Below are positions 39,162 through 48,002 of a stretch of DNA of 64,000 bases, in pieces. Positions within the stretch are counted from its first letter, which is position 1, and each line of letters begins with the position of its first letter. The DNA comes from Polyangiaceae bacterium (GTDB lineage Bacteria > Myxococcota_A > Polyangia > Polyangiales > Polyangiaceae), in the NCBI GenBank assembly GCA_019637265.1, contig JAHBVY010000001.1, positions 806,001 to 870,000 of the forward strand, in the 5' to 3' direction. The translations under genes and the position numbers were made by a program. The notes under the pieces are model-generated. The model worked only from the letters and a program-made list of their open reading frames with translations, was not told the origin of the DNA and searched no databases.

Positions 39162-39905
39162 TCAACGAAAAGCGCCGAGCGCTGGGGCGCGCTCGACGCC
39201 GCCGATCAGCTCGAGCGGCAGGTGCCAGCGCACCTCACCGATCAAGGTGCCGCGGCGCTCCCGGAGCCGCACCCAGGTGCTGGTGCAGTTGCCGTAACGC
39301 AACATCGCGATCGACGGCACCGGGCGGCAGATCAGGGATTTCACGAGTTGAAACAAGATCCCCCCGTGCGCCACCAGGAGCACTCGCTGCGGCGCATGGG
39401 CCGTGGGCGGTGTATCGGCCGTGGGCGGCGCATCGGCCGTCGGCGCCGCTTGCTGCGCCTGGAGCGCTCGAGGCGGCCCCCCATGCGCGGCCTTCAGCTG
39501 CTCGAAGAGGCGCGCGACGCGCGCCTGCACCGCGGCGTAACCCTCACCGCCATACTCCTCGAAGTCGCCGAGGCGAGTGATGTCGCGCTCGAGGAAGCTC
39601 GGGTGCGCCGCCTGGATCCCCGCGAGGTCGAGGCCCTCGAGCGACCCCGCGTCGATCTCGGCGAGATCGGGCAACGGGGTGGGCGTGAGCCCCAGCGCCT
39701 GACCCAAGATGGCCGCCGTCTCCGCGGCGCGCGACAGCGGCGAACAGTAAGCAGCGTCAAGCCCCAGCGCCTGCCCCGCGAGCCAGCGCCCGAGCGCGCG
39801 CGCCTGCTCTCGCCCGAGCTCGGTGAGCGGCGAATCGAGGGTGCCCTGCATCCGCCCCTCGGTGTTGGCTTGGCTCTCGCCGTGGCGCACCAAGAGCAGC
39901 TCCAT
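39162..39905 (-). CDS. Histidine-phosphatase (phosphoglycerate-mutase-like) protein
   Basis: 247 residues from ATG 39905. The RHG motif LLVRHGESQANTEGR (Arg7, His8) and the second His in LLVAHGG define the branch; LTELGREQA and SPLSRAAETA are typical. An Ala/Pro/Thr repeat insert (ADAPPTADTPPTAHAP) precedes the last motif. The family includes phosphoglycerate mutases, cobalamin phosphatases and protein phosphatases such as SixA/Sts. Placed 45 bp after the kinase-STAND gene and 16 bp before the helicase, it might dephosphorylate targets of that kinase, which is only inference. Confidence 0.85.
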   Translation of the reverse strand: MELLLVRHGESQANTEGRMQGTLDSPLTELGREQARALGRWLAGQALGLDAAYCSPLSRAAETAAILGQALGLTPTPLPDLAEIDAGSLEGLDLAGIQAAHPSFLERDITRLGDFEEYGGEGYAAVQARVARLFEQLKAAHGGPPRALQAQQAAPTADAPPTADTPPTAHAPQRVLLVAHGGILFQLVKSLICRPVPSIAMLRYGNCTSTWVRLRERRGTLIGEVRWHLPLELIGGVERAPALGAFR

Positions 39906-39950
39906 CCCGGCCTTATACACCGGAAGCCAGGCTCACCAGGGAGAGGCGCC

Positions 39951-42900
39951 TCACTCGTATTGAGCCAGCCCGGCCCAGGGCGCTGGCGCGCCGCGCTCGA
40001 GGCGATCGGGCCGCGCCAGCTGCCAGGCCGGGAGCAACCAGTAGCGCTCGGAGAAGTGCCGCTCGCCGTCGCTGAAGAAGAACCGATCGGCCCCAGCGAG
40101 GCGCTCACAGTGGGTGATGGCGCGGGGCGCGCGGCTCACCTCGGCGCGATGGTGCGTGGCGCGGTGGTACAGCCAAACCCCACCCTCCTCCGTGCCGAGC
40201 ACCAGCGCCTGCCCCCCACGGCTGAACGCCCCACAGCTCACCCCCGGCGGCGCGTTCGGCACCACCCGCTCGGATCCGTCCGAGAGGCGCAGCAGCCGCG
40301 CCTCCCCCTGCACGACGAGCAGCTCCGCCTCATCGAGCGACAACGCGATCGTCGCCGGCCGCGCCGGGTCGATGCGTGGGAGCTCGGCGACGGGCCTCAG
40401 CTCGGCCGCCTCCACCCGCCGGATGGCCCCGCGCGCGTCCAGCGTGAACACGGCGCCGCTGTCGGCGGCGGTCAGCGCGAGTAACCGCTCAGTCAGGGGG
40501 ACGACCCGGGGCTCCGTATCCGGGTAGTGGCCAGGCCGCTTCACCACCAGCGCCTCCGCGTCGCCCTCACGCTGCACCCAGGCCACGAGCCCGGGCGCCG
40601 CCCGCGCTGGGCGAGGCTCCGCCTGGGGCTCGCCCGCCGTCCAGCTGCCCAGCTGACGCGGGAAACCGTCGCACCCCTCGTCTCGAACGCGGCACGCCCC
40701 GTCCACGCCCCAGGCGACCTGCGGGGCGGCCAGATCCAAGTCGAACACCAGCGCGCGGCCGCTCGCGGCCAAGGCGACCAGCCAGCGCCCGTCGCCGCTG
40801 GCCACGAGGCGCGTGAGCCGCTCGTCACCCACGCCGAGCCCGCCCACTGGCTCGCCCTGAGCGTCCTCGAGCAGTACCCCCGCGCCGCCGAGCCGCGCGA
40901 CCAGCCCGCGTTGGGGCAGCGCCAACGAGCCACGCGCGGGAGCACCCACGCCGTCAGGCTCGAGGCCAGCCGAGCGCTCCGGCTCGAGCGCCGCGCTGCA
41001 GCCGAGCGCCGAGCGCAGCGCGTCCCCGGCGCAGGAAGGCACTTCTTCAGCCCTAAGCGCCCCCTCCTCAATCATGAGCTTGACTGTCTTATCCGCGACC
41101 GGGGCGCGAGCGAGCAGCGCCGTTTCGTTCGGGCTACTAATCCACACCAGCTCCGCCGGCCCAGCCAGCGGCTCCGCCTTCCACGCCGCGGGCGAGTCCA
41201 CGCTCAAGATCTGGAGCGCGCCGTCGCGCCAGCTGACGGCGACCCGCCGACTGGCAGGATCGAAGCGCACGCGGCGCACGCCGCTCGGGTTCGCCGGCAG
41301 CGCCCGCGGGATCCCCGCTCGGATCGCGCGCCAGCCAAGCAGATCGAGCGCCGGATCCTTCGCGGTGTCGTAAGCGCGCCTGACCGCACGCACGGCGCCG
41401 GCAGGATCCGCCGCCAGGCGGTGCTCGGCGATCTCGGTCTGGAGGCGGCCCAGGCGGCGCTGCTGCACCTGGTCGCGCGTCGCCGCGTCGGTCGTCAGGC
41501 GCTCGACTCGAGCCGCCAGGCTGGTCTCCCGCGCGCGGCTCACCACCAGGAGCCCCACCAACGCTGAGATCAGCATCAGGCCCGCCGTGAGCCGCAGCGC
41601 GCGGCTCCGCGTCGCGCGCCGCCGCACCGCCTGAATGAAGGCCAGATCGCGATCGGAGAGCGGCAGCTCCGTCGCGCGGAACCAAGCGACGAGCCGCGCC
41701 GCCAGCGCGCCGTCCCACAGCGCGCCCTCGCTCCGCCCCCCGGCCTCCCACTGCGCGGAGGCCTCCACCAGCCGTTGGTGAAAGGCGCGATCTTCCCCCG
41801 CCTCGGTGAGCCAACGCCGAAGCCGCGGCCAGTGCTGCTCGAGCGCCGGCGAGCCGAGCATCAACCGCCCCTCCCGCTCCACTACGAGCCGCGCTGCCAG
41901 GAGCTGCGAGAGCGCTCGCTCCCGCGACTCCGAGCGCCCCGCGGCGAGATCGGCCGCCGCGATCCCCCGCGCGCCCGCTTGACCGAGCCGCACCAAGATC
42001 TCCTGTGCCTGCTCGTGCTCGGCGGCGCCGAACGCCTCCACCACGCGCTCCGCGTGGCGCGCGACGGCACCAGGCACCCCACCCAGGCGCTCCCAAGCGC
42101 GCTCGCTGAGGACCTTGCTCTGCGGATCGCGCAGCACCCACCACTCCGACAGCGCCAGCGAGAAGAGCGGCAAGCTGAGCCCGCTTGGGTCCAGCCCCTG
42201 CACGATCCGGCTCGGGGCGTCCGCCGGTTCCACGCGGAAACCAGCCCGCGCGGCGGGCCCCTCGATGAGCTGACCGAGCTGCTCCGCGGCGAGCTGGCGC
42301 AGCGGGTGATAGCCGTGAGTGAGCGCGCGGCGCAGCGGCGCGAGGCTCGAGAGCTTCGACATCTGCTCGCTCGGCGCCGTCGCCAACAGGCGCAGCCCCG
42401 GGTGCCCGCCCTTGCACAGGGAGCCTAGCGCCGTGGCGACCTGGTGTTGCTCTTCGAGGCTCACGTCGGCCCGCAGCAGGTCCTCCAGCGCGTCGATGAG
42501 CACCACGAGCCCGCGCCCCGCGGGCAAGGCGCGCGTCACCGCCTGACCGAGCCGCTCGGGCTGCGCCGCGATCAGCCGCGCGATGTCGTCAGCGCTCACA
42601 CCCAACTGGCGATGGAGGCCCGCCGCGAGCGCCTCCCTGGGGCTGCCCCCGAGCTGGATCGCCTCCACCTGGAACACCAGCCCGAGCCCCAGCGCGCCCT
42701 GCTCGATGGCCGGCGCGACGCCCGCCAACGCGAGCGACGTCTTGCCCGACCCCGCCGGGCCCACCAACACCACGGCGGCCCCCGCCCGCAGGCGCTCGCA
42801 GATCTCGATCGCCTCCTCCTCCCTTCCAAAGAACACGCCGCGATCCTCACGACCGAACGCCGCGAGGCCTCGGTAGGGGCCGCTCTTCGGCACCCCGGGC

Positions 42901-44045
42901 GGCGCGCTCGCGAGGCTCAGCGTCACCAGCTGGGCCACCAGCTCATCGGCGCTCGGCCGCTGCGAAGCCGCGAGGCTCAACGTGCGATCGATGAGCACCG
43001 CCAGCGGCCCTGGCAAGGTGGACGCGCGGAGGTGCACCGAGGGCAGCGGATCCTCTCGAGTGAGCCGGGTGGCCACCCCCGCGAGGCTCAGGTCATCGAA
43101 GGGGTAGCTGCCCGTGAAGGCGAAGTAAAAGCTCAAACCAAGCGCGTAGACGTCGCTCGCGGGCAGCGGATCCTGCCCACGCCACAGCTCCGGCGCCATG
43201 TAGAGCGGCGTGCCCCCGCTCGCCGCGGCGCGCAGCCCCGGGTCCTGCCCGGCGACGCTCTTGCGCGTCGGATCCGTCGCCGCCAAGCCGAAGTCGATGA
43301 GCTTCAGCCCCCCGCTGCGCCCGAGCTGCGCTTTCGTGATGAACAGGTTGGCTGGCTTGATGTCGCGGTGGAGTAGGCCGATGGCGTGCACCGCCGCGAG
43401 CCCCCGCGCCGCCTCCAGGAGCGCCGCCAAACCCTCCTCTACCCCGAGCGGCCCGCGGCTCGCGCGCGCCTCCAAGCTCTCACCCTCGAGCAGCTCGAGC
43501 GCCAAGCAGGTGCGGCCATCGAGCTCATACGTCGCGAACACCTGCACCACGTTCGGGTGGCTCAGGAGCGCCAGCGCCTTCCCTTCCGCGCGGAACTGCC
43601 TCACGACCTCCGGGCGGCTCTGGTAGCTGCTGCGGAGGAACTTGAGCAGCTCCCAGCGACCGATACCGGCGTTGAGCCCGCGCGCCACCACCCCGATGCT
43701 GCCCTGCTCCCGCAGCACCTGGACCTGCTCGTAAGGGCCGAACGGCCTCAGCTCGAAGTCGAGGCCATCCGGCACCGAGCCAGACGCCTCGGCGCCGCTC
43801 TGTGACGACGTGTCCTCGCCGCTCAGTACCTCGGTGGCGGCGAGCCCCAGCGCACCGTCGTCCTGCGCCACGCCGGAGCCCAAGGGGAGCGTGCTCTGGG
43901 CGCCTCGGATCACCGCTCCCCGCTGACCATCAGGTTCACGTACGACAGCACCGCCCGGCTGGGTCGCCTCCTCGAGCAGCACCGTGGCGTCAGTCCCTAG
44001 CGGCGCGGTGTCACCGGCGTGATCATCGCCCCGTCCCCCGCTCAT
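39951..44045 (-). CDS. Ser/Thr protein kinase fused to STAND NTPase and WD40-like propeller
   Basis: 1364 residues. The first about 100 residues are low-complexity. The kinase domain (about 103-375) has a weak Gly loop (REQGSIGVVARG), Lys135, the catalytic loop HRDIKPAN (Asp228), DFG at 251-253 and APE (MAPEL). The nSTAND1-type module starts at GPYRGLAAFGREDRGVFFGREEE (about 405), with Walker A GPAGSGKT (about 440) and Walker B VVLIDALEDLL. A transmembrane helix (about 815-837, GLMLISALVGLLVVS) precedes a beta-propeller of WD40-like blades (about 900-1364). The domain order is that of an oligomerizing sensor that signals by phosphorylation. One TTCC-N4-GGAA palindrome lies at 42228. Confidence 0.9.
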   Translation of the reverse strand: MSGGRGDDHAGDTAPLGTDATVLLEEATQPGGAVVREPDGQRGAVIRGAQSTLPLGSGVAQDDGALGLAATEVLSGEDTSSQSGAEASGSVPDGLDFELRPFGPYEQVQVLREQGSIGVVARGLNAGIGRWELLKFLRSSYQSRPEVVRQFRAEGKALALLSHPNVVQVFATYELDGRTCLALELLEGESLEARASRGPLGVEEGLAALLEAARGLAAVHAIGLLHRDIKPANLFITKAQLGRSGGLKLIDFGLAATDPTRKSVAGQDPGLRAAASGGTPLYMAPELWRGQDPLPASDVYALGLSFYFAFTGSYPFDDLSLAGVATRLTREDPLPSVHLRASTLPGPLAVLIDRTLSLAASQRPSADELVAQLVTLSLASAPPGVPKSGPYRGLAAFGREDRGVFFGREEEAIEICERLRAGAAVVLVGPAGSGKTSLALAGVAPAIEQGALGLGLVFQVEAIQLGGSPREALAAGLHRQLGVSADDIARLIAAQPERLGQAVTRALPAGRGLVVLIDALEDLLRADVSLEEQHQVATALGSLCKGGHPGLRLLATAPSEQMSKLSSLAPLRRALTHGYHPLRQLAAEQLGQLIEGPAARAGFRVEPADAPSRIVQGLDPSGLSLPLFSLALSEWWVLRDPQSKVLSERAWERLGGVPGAVARHAERVVEAFGAAEHEQAQEILVRLGQAGARGIAAADLAAGRSESRERALSQLLAARLVVEREGRLMLGSPALEQHWPRLRRWLTEAGEDRAFHQRLVEASAQWEAGGRSEGALWDGALAARLVAWFRATELPLSDRDLAFIQAVRRRATRSRALRLTAGLMLISALVGLLVVSRARETSLAARVERLTTDAATRDQVQQRRLGRLQTEIAEHRLAADPAGAVRAVRRAYDTAKDPALDLLGWRAIRAGIPRALPANPSGVRRVRFDPASRRVAVSWRDGALQILSVDSPAAWKAEPLAGPAELVWISSPNETALLARAPVADKTVKLMIEEGALRAEEVPSCAGDALRSALGCSAALEPERSAGLEPDGVGAPARGSLALPQRGLVARLGGAGVLLEDAQGEPVGGLGVGDERLTRLVASGDGRWLVALAASGRALVFDLDLAAPQVAWGVDGACRVRDEGCDGFPRQLGSWTAGEPQAEPRPARAAPGLVAWVQREGDAEALVVKRPGHYPDTEPRVVPLTERLLALTAADSGAVFTLDARGAIRRVEAAELRPVAELPRIDPARPATIALSLDEAELLVVQGEARLLRLSDGSERVVPNAPPGVSCGAFSRGGQALVLGTEEGGVWLYHRATHHRAEVSRAPRAITHCERLAGADRFFFSDGERHFSERYWLLPAWQLARPDRLERGAPAPWAGLAQYE

Positions 44046-44067
44046 GACGCCTCACTCACCGCACGAC

Positions 44068-44880
44068 CTACCTTGCGCGCGGATCGAGGCGCGGGTCCAC
44101 CTCATACCCCGTCGCGACGCCGGTGCAGATCCACCCGTCGGCCTGACGGACGCAGTCGCCACGGACCACCGCGTCGGCCCCGATGCGCGCCGCCACCGAG
44201 GCGAGCCCACTCCGCGCGCCGTGCTCGGTGCAGCCCGCCTTACAAGTCGTGACGATGGAGCCCAGCCGCACGTGACTCACGGGCTGCTCAGGGAGCTCAC
44301 TGACGTTGTGCGCCGGCCGCGCCGGGCGCCGATCCTCGCGCTCCCGGGTGTACTTCACCCGGATCGACCAGGCCTCGCTCGCCCGCGGGGTGGCGGATGG
44401 CGTGCTGGGGTAGCGGAGCTCCGCGTCGTCCCCTCCGGAGCGCGCGATGTCCGCCTGGCACACGATCTCCGGGCGTGAGCCGCCCGCGGTGTAGCAGCGC
44501 TTCTCCACCAGGGCGCTGCCGCCGACGTCCGCGGCGCGCTCCGCGAGCGCGCGCGTGAGGCGCTCCTCACTGCAGTCCACGTCGCTCAGCCACTCCGGGG
44601 TGAACTCGCGCTGCCACACGATGCGGCAACGCGCGTCCGCCGAGCCCAGGCGCTGATAGTCAGGCGGCATGGCTGGTAGCTCCTCCACCTGCTCCGGGTG
44701 CACCAGCTCACCCCCCACCTCGCCAGCGTAGCTGACGGCGCTCCGGGTGGAGCAGCCCCCCGCGAACAGGAGCGCGCCGAAGAGGGCGCCCGTGAGCGAA
44801 GACGCGAGGGGGGACGAGCGGAGGAGCGACGCCGAGGAGGCGCGCGAGCACGCGGTGCGCGGAGACCCAGTGGGCTTCAT
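44068..44880 (-). CDS. Putative lipoprotein
   Basis: 270 residues from ATG 44880. Lipobox FAGGC (Cys43) after a Ser-rich n-region. The mature part contains scattered Cys and ends with TTCKAGCTEHGARSGLASVAARIGADAVV, the latter resembling YajQ-like or 'IGADAVV' endings of DUF4156-type lipoproteins. No named family is certain. It is 22 bp upstream of the kinase gene, so it may be in the same transcript, and could supply a periplasmic signal to the propeller of the kinase; this is inference. Confidence 0.7.
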   Translation of the reverse strand: MKPTGSPRTACSRASSASLLRSSPLASSLTGALFGALLFAGGCSTRSAVSYAGEVGGELVHPEQVEELPAMPPDYQRLGSADARCRIVWQREFTPEWLSDVDCSEERLTRALAERAADVGGSALVEKRCYTAGGSRPEIVCQADIARSGGDDAELRYPSTPSATPRASEAWSIRVKYTREREDRRPARPAHNVSELPEQPVSHVRLGSIVTTCKAGCTEHGARSGLASVAARIGADAVVRGDCVRQADGWICTGVATGYEVDPRLDPRAR

Positions 44881-44934
44881 GGCGGCCCAGCGTGCCACGA
44901 CGCCCAGCGTAGACCAAGGGGTTTGGCGGCCGCC

Positions 44935-46188
44935 TCACGGCGCGGGCGGCGCCCAGGCGTACACGTGTGAGCCGCCAAACACTCGGAGCGCGCTGGGCTG
45001 ACGCTCGAGGGGCATGAGCTCGTCTGGGTCGAAGGCCATCAGCTCCGACCCGGCGCCGCAGGTGACGTACATCACCCGCTCGTCGAGGCTGAGCGCCACG
45101 CCGCGCGGTGACTTCAGCTCCACGCCGCGGCGAAGCTCACCCGCGCCGCTCCAGATGGTGAGCCAAGCGCCGCGCGGGCTCGTGGCCCACACCAGCGCGC
45201 GCGCCTCGTCGATGCACACGCTCAAGGTCTCACCTTGCATCCGCGCGCGGGCCGCGCGCGGCAGCGTGCGAAACGGCGCGCCCCAGCCGCGCAAGCTGAG
45301 GCCGCCCGCGTGGGAGTCGGGGAGCCCATCGCGCGGTGCCGACACCACCGCGAGGTTGCGCGCGGAGTCGAAGGTCAGGTGCCCTGTATTCAGCTGCCGA
45401 TCGGGCACCTCCAGCTGCTCGACCAGCTTCCCCGTCTCCACCTCGATCAGGCACACGCGCCCAGGCGTCCCCAACGTGTCCCCGGCGCCGTTGGTCACCG
45501 CCAAGAGCTTCTCCGGGAGCAGCAGCACGCAGTCGTGCGGCTTCATGCCATGGCTCGGCAGCTCACCCAGCGGCGCGAAGCCGCCCGACGCGCTCGCGTC
45601 GCGCACGCTGATCACGCCGCGCCCGCTGCCAAGCTCTGTTTCCACGCAGTAAGCCAGCGCGCCGTCGGGAGAGAAGGCGCCATGACCATAGAACTGGTGC
45701 CCCGGGAGCGGCGCGGGCTTCCCCAAGAGCAGCCCCTCTGCGAGGTCCACGAAGGCGGCGCCGTCGCCCCACTTCTCGAACCACAAGGCGCGCGTCGGGT
45801 GGCGCGGGTGCAGCGCCATTCCATGGGGTAAGAAGCCGAGCGATAGGCGCCGGAGCCCGCGCTCGGCGCGCTCGACCCGCGCCCGCAGGGGCAGCGCCTG
45901 GAGCTCGCTCGGCAGCCCGGTGTCCGCCTGGTCCAAATCCAGGAGATCGAGCGTGAAGCGCACCGCGCCGCCCCCCTCGAATCGGCTCCCGCCGACGAGC
46001 ACCCCGCGCTCGGCCGTGGGGTGCGGCGCGTAGCCCAAGCGCGCGCGGGCTCGAGCCGCCACGTCGCCGGCCGCCGCTGGAGCCGGAGCCAGATCAGCGA
46101 CCGCTACCGCGGCCCCATCCGCTCCGTCGCTCGTCGCCACCTTCGCTCCGTGCCACAGCCGAGGGCGCGCGGCCAGGCTTTGACTCAC
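44935..46188 (-). CDS. DUF1513-family beta-propeller protein
   Basis: 417 residues from GTG 46188. Motifs typical of DUF1513 (COG3490) occur: PHGMALHPRHP, FYGHGAFSPDGALAYCVETE, the GRGVISVRD strand, LPSHGMKPHDCVLLLP and the TNGAGDTLG loop. These predict a seven-bladed propeller usually exported by Tat. Here the N-terminus is Ala-rich without an obvious signal, and the start is uncertain: GTG 46140 has a better GGAGCGAAG ribosome site. Frames starting further upstream run into the divergent IPT gene and were rejected. Role unknown, sometimes linked to iron uptake or copper proteins. It leads the minus-strand array. Confidence 0.75.
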   Translation of the reverse strand: MSQSLAARPRLWHGAKVATSDGADGAAVAVADLAPAPAAAGDVAARARARLGYAPHPTAERGVLVGGSRFEGGGAVRFTLDLLDLDQADTGLPSELQALPLRARVERAERGLRRLSLGFLPHGMALHPRHPTRALWFEKWGDGAAFVDLAEGLLLGKPAPLPGHQFYGHGAFSPDGALAYCVETELGSGRGVISVRDASASGGFAPLGELPSHGMKPHDCVLLLPEKLLAVTNGAGDTLGTPGRVCLIEVETGKLVEQLEVPDRQLNTGHLTFDSARNLAVVSAPRDGLPDSHAGGLSLRGWGAPFRTLPRAARARMQGETLSVCIDEARALVWATSPRGAWLTIWSGAGELRRGVELKSPRGVALSLDERVMYVTCGAGSELMAFDPDELMPLERQPSALRVFGGSHVYAWAPPAP

Positions 46189-46214
46189 CCGGGCCAACCC
46201 CGATAATCGACGCC

Positions 46215-47978
46215 ATGAGCGATCAACCCGGGGGCGGTCCCGCCCCCCCGCCGTGGGTCGACCCCGCGCTGCGCGAGCAGCTGCTGCCGCCCGAGCCCGC
46301 GGAATCAGCGCCACCCGTCTCGGCGCCGCCCGCCTCGCTGCCCGTCTCGACGCCGCACCCCGCGCGCATCGCCGCGGCGCCCGCGCCGCCCCCCGATCCG
46401 AGCGCCGGGCCGCGCCTCCACGCCGTCACCCCGGCGCTCGGTCCCACGAGCGGCGGCCCGCCGATCACGATCACCGGCTACTGCTTCGAGCCGGGGATCC
46501 AGGTGCACTTCGGTGAGTCGCTCGCCACCGTCATCTACGAAGGTCCCGAGCGACTGACGGCGATGCTGCCGCCCCGCAGCCCAGCGGGGCGCGTCGACGT
46601 GCGGCTCACGCTCCCGAGTGGTCAGGAGCACCGCTCGATGTGGGCGTTCGAGTACCTGGGGCCGCCGCTGGTCGCCGCGGTCGAGCCAGACCACGCGCCC
46701 GTCGTTGGCGGCGCGCTGCTCCGCGTGAGCGGCGCCGGGTTCCAGCCCGGCTGCCTGGTGCAGGTGGGCGCCTCCAGCGCGCAGACGCGCTTCATCAGCC
46801 CTGAGCTGGTGGAGATCCTCGCCCAGCCGCACCCCGAGGGGCGCTTCGACGTCACCGTCTGGAATCCTGACGGTCAAACGGGCAGCCTACCTCAGGGCTT
46901 CCGCTACGATGGCCCCCCGGTCATCACCGAGGTGAGCCCCGCCGAAGGCGCGAGCGGCGTCGCTCACGAGATCATCGTCCGCGGTACCGGGCTCGAGCCG
47001 CGCACCACCGCCGCGCTGTTCGGCGAGCTCGCCCTACAGGTGCGCTTCGAGCGCGAGGGCGCGCTCCGCCTCGCGCTCCCGGCGCGCGCGAGTGGCGCGG
47101 TGGACCTCACGCTCTACAACCCGGATGGTCAGCGCGCCGTCTTACGCGAGGCCTTCCGCTACCTCGAGGCCGAGCCGCCCACGCTGAGCACGCTCAGCCC
47201 CACGCGGCACCCGCTCGGCGCGCCGCTCCGGCTCGAGGTGAGCGGCGCTGGCTTTCAGCCGGGGCTCGCGCTCTACCTCGGCCAGCACCCGCTCGAGCTC
47301 GAAGCTTGGGCGAGCGAGCGCCTGGTGGCTCACCACCCAGGGCTGCCCCACGTGGGTCAGGCAGACTTACGGGTACTGAACCCTGACGGGCAGTACGCGA
47401 TCCTCCCCGCGGCGCTCAGCGTGTTCGATCCGGAGGAGGAGGCCGCGCGCACCGCGGCGCGCGTGCTCACGCTGACCAGCGTCACCCCCGAGCGCGGCCC
47501 AGCCAGCGGCGGCACCCAGGTGAAGATCCGCGGGCTCGGCTTCTCCCACGGCACGCGGGTGCTGATCGGCGGCGCCCGCCCGCGAGCCCAGCGCCTCATC
47601 GACGAGACCCTCATCGAGGTCGAGACCGACGAGATGGAGCCCGGCCCCGCCGACGTCGCGCTGCGTGACGAGGGCGCCCTCGAGACCACGCTCCCCGCCG
47701 GCTTCCACTTCGAGGCGGTCCTCGCCGCGGTGATCTCGAGGGTGACGCCGAACCGCGGCCCGGCCGCCGGCGGTCACGAGCTGAGCGTCGAGGGCGAGCA
47801 TTTCCTCCCGGATACGAGAGCGCTGCTCGGTGAGCGCGCCGCGACCGTCCGCTACCTGAGCCCCACCGAGCTCACCCTGATCACGCCGAGCGGCACACCG
47901 GGCACGCTGGCCGATCTGATCTTGATCCAGCCGGGCGGCGCCCGCTCCCGCCGCGAGCGGATCTACCGCTACGAGTGA
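46215..47978 (+). CDS. Protein with six IPT/TIG domains
   Basis: 587 residues. After a Pro/Ala-rich head (about 1-70) come six IPT/TIG (immunoglobulin-like) domains, each opened by a V/L-x-P-x-x-G-P-x-x-G-G type turn: TPALGPTSGG, EPDHAPVVGG, SPAEGASG, SPTRHPLGAP, TPERGPASGG and TPNRGPAAGG. No signal peptide is visible, which is odd for a fold that mostly occurs in exported proteins. It might be exported by a non-classical route or act inside the cell. Divergent from the DUF1513 gene, with starts only about 25 bp apart, so the two share a small promoter region. Confidence 0.85.
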   Translation: MSDQPGGGPAPPPWVDPALREQLLPPEPAESAPPVSAPPASLPVSTPHPARIAAAPAPPPDPSAGPRLHAVTPALGPTSGGPPITITGYCFEPGIQVHFGESLATVIYEGPERLTAMLPPRSPAGRVDVRLTLPSGQEHRSMWAFEYLGPPLVAAVEPDHAPVVGGALLRVSGAGFQPGCLVQVGASSAQTRFISPELVEILAQPHPEGRFDVTVWNPDGQTGSLPQGFRYDGPPVITEVSPAEGASGVAHEIIVRGTGLEPRTTAALFGELALQVRFEREGALRLALPARASGAVDLTLYNPDGQRAVLREAFRYLEAEPPTLSTLSPTRHPLGAPLRLEVSGAGFQPGLALYLGQHPLELEAWASERLVAHHPGLPHVGQADLRVLNPDGQYAILPAALSVFDPEEEAARTAARVLTLTSVTPERGPASGGTQVKIRGLGFSHGTRVLIGGARPRAQRLIDETLIEVETDEMEPGPADVALRDEGALETTLPAGFHFEAVLAAVISRVTPNRGPAAGGHELSVEGEHFLPDTRALLGERAATVRYLSPTELTLITPSGTPGTLADLILIQPGGARSRRERIYRYE

Positions 47979-48002
47979 AGCGGGCACCTCAGATCACTTA
48001 GC

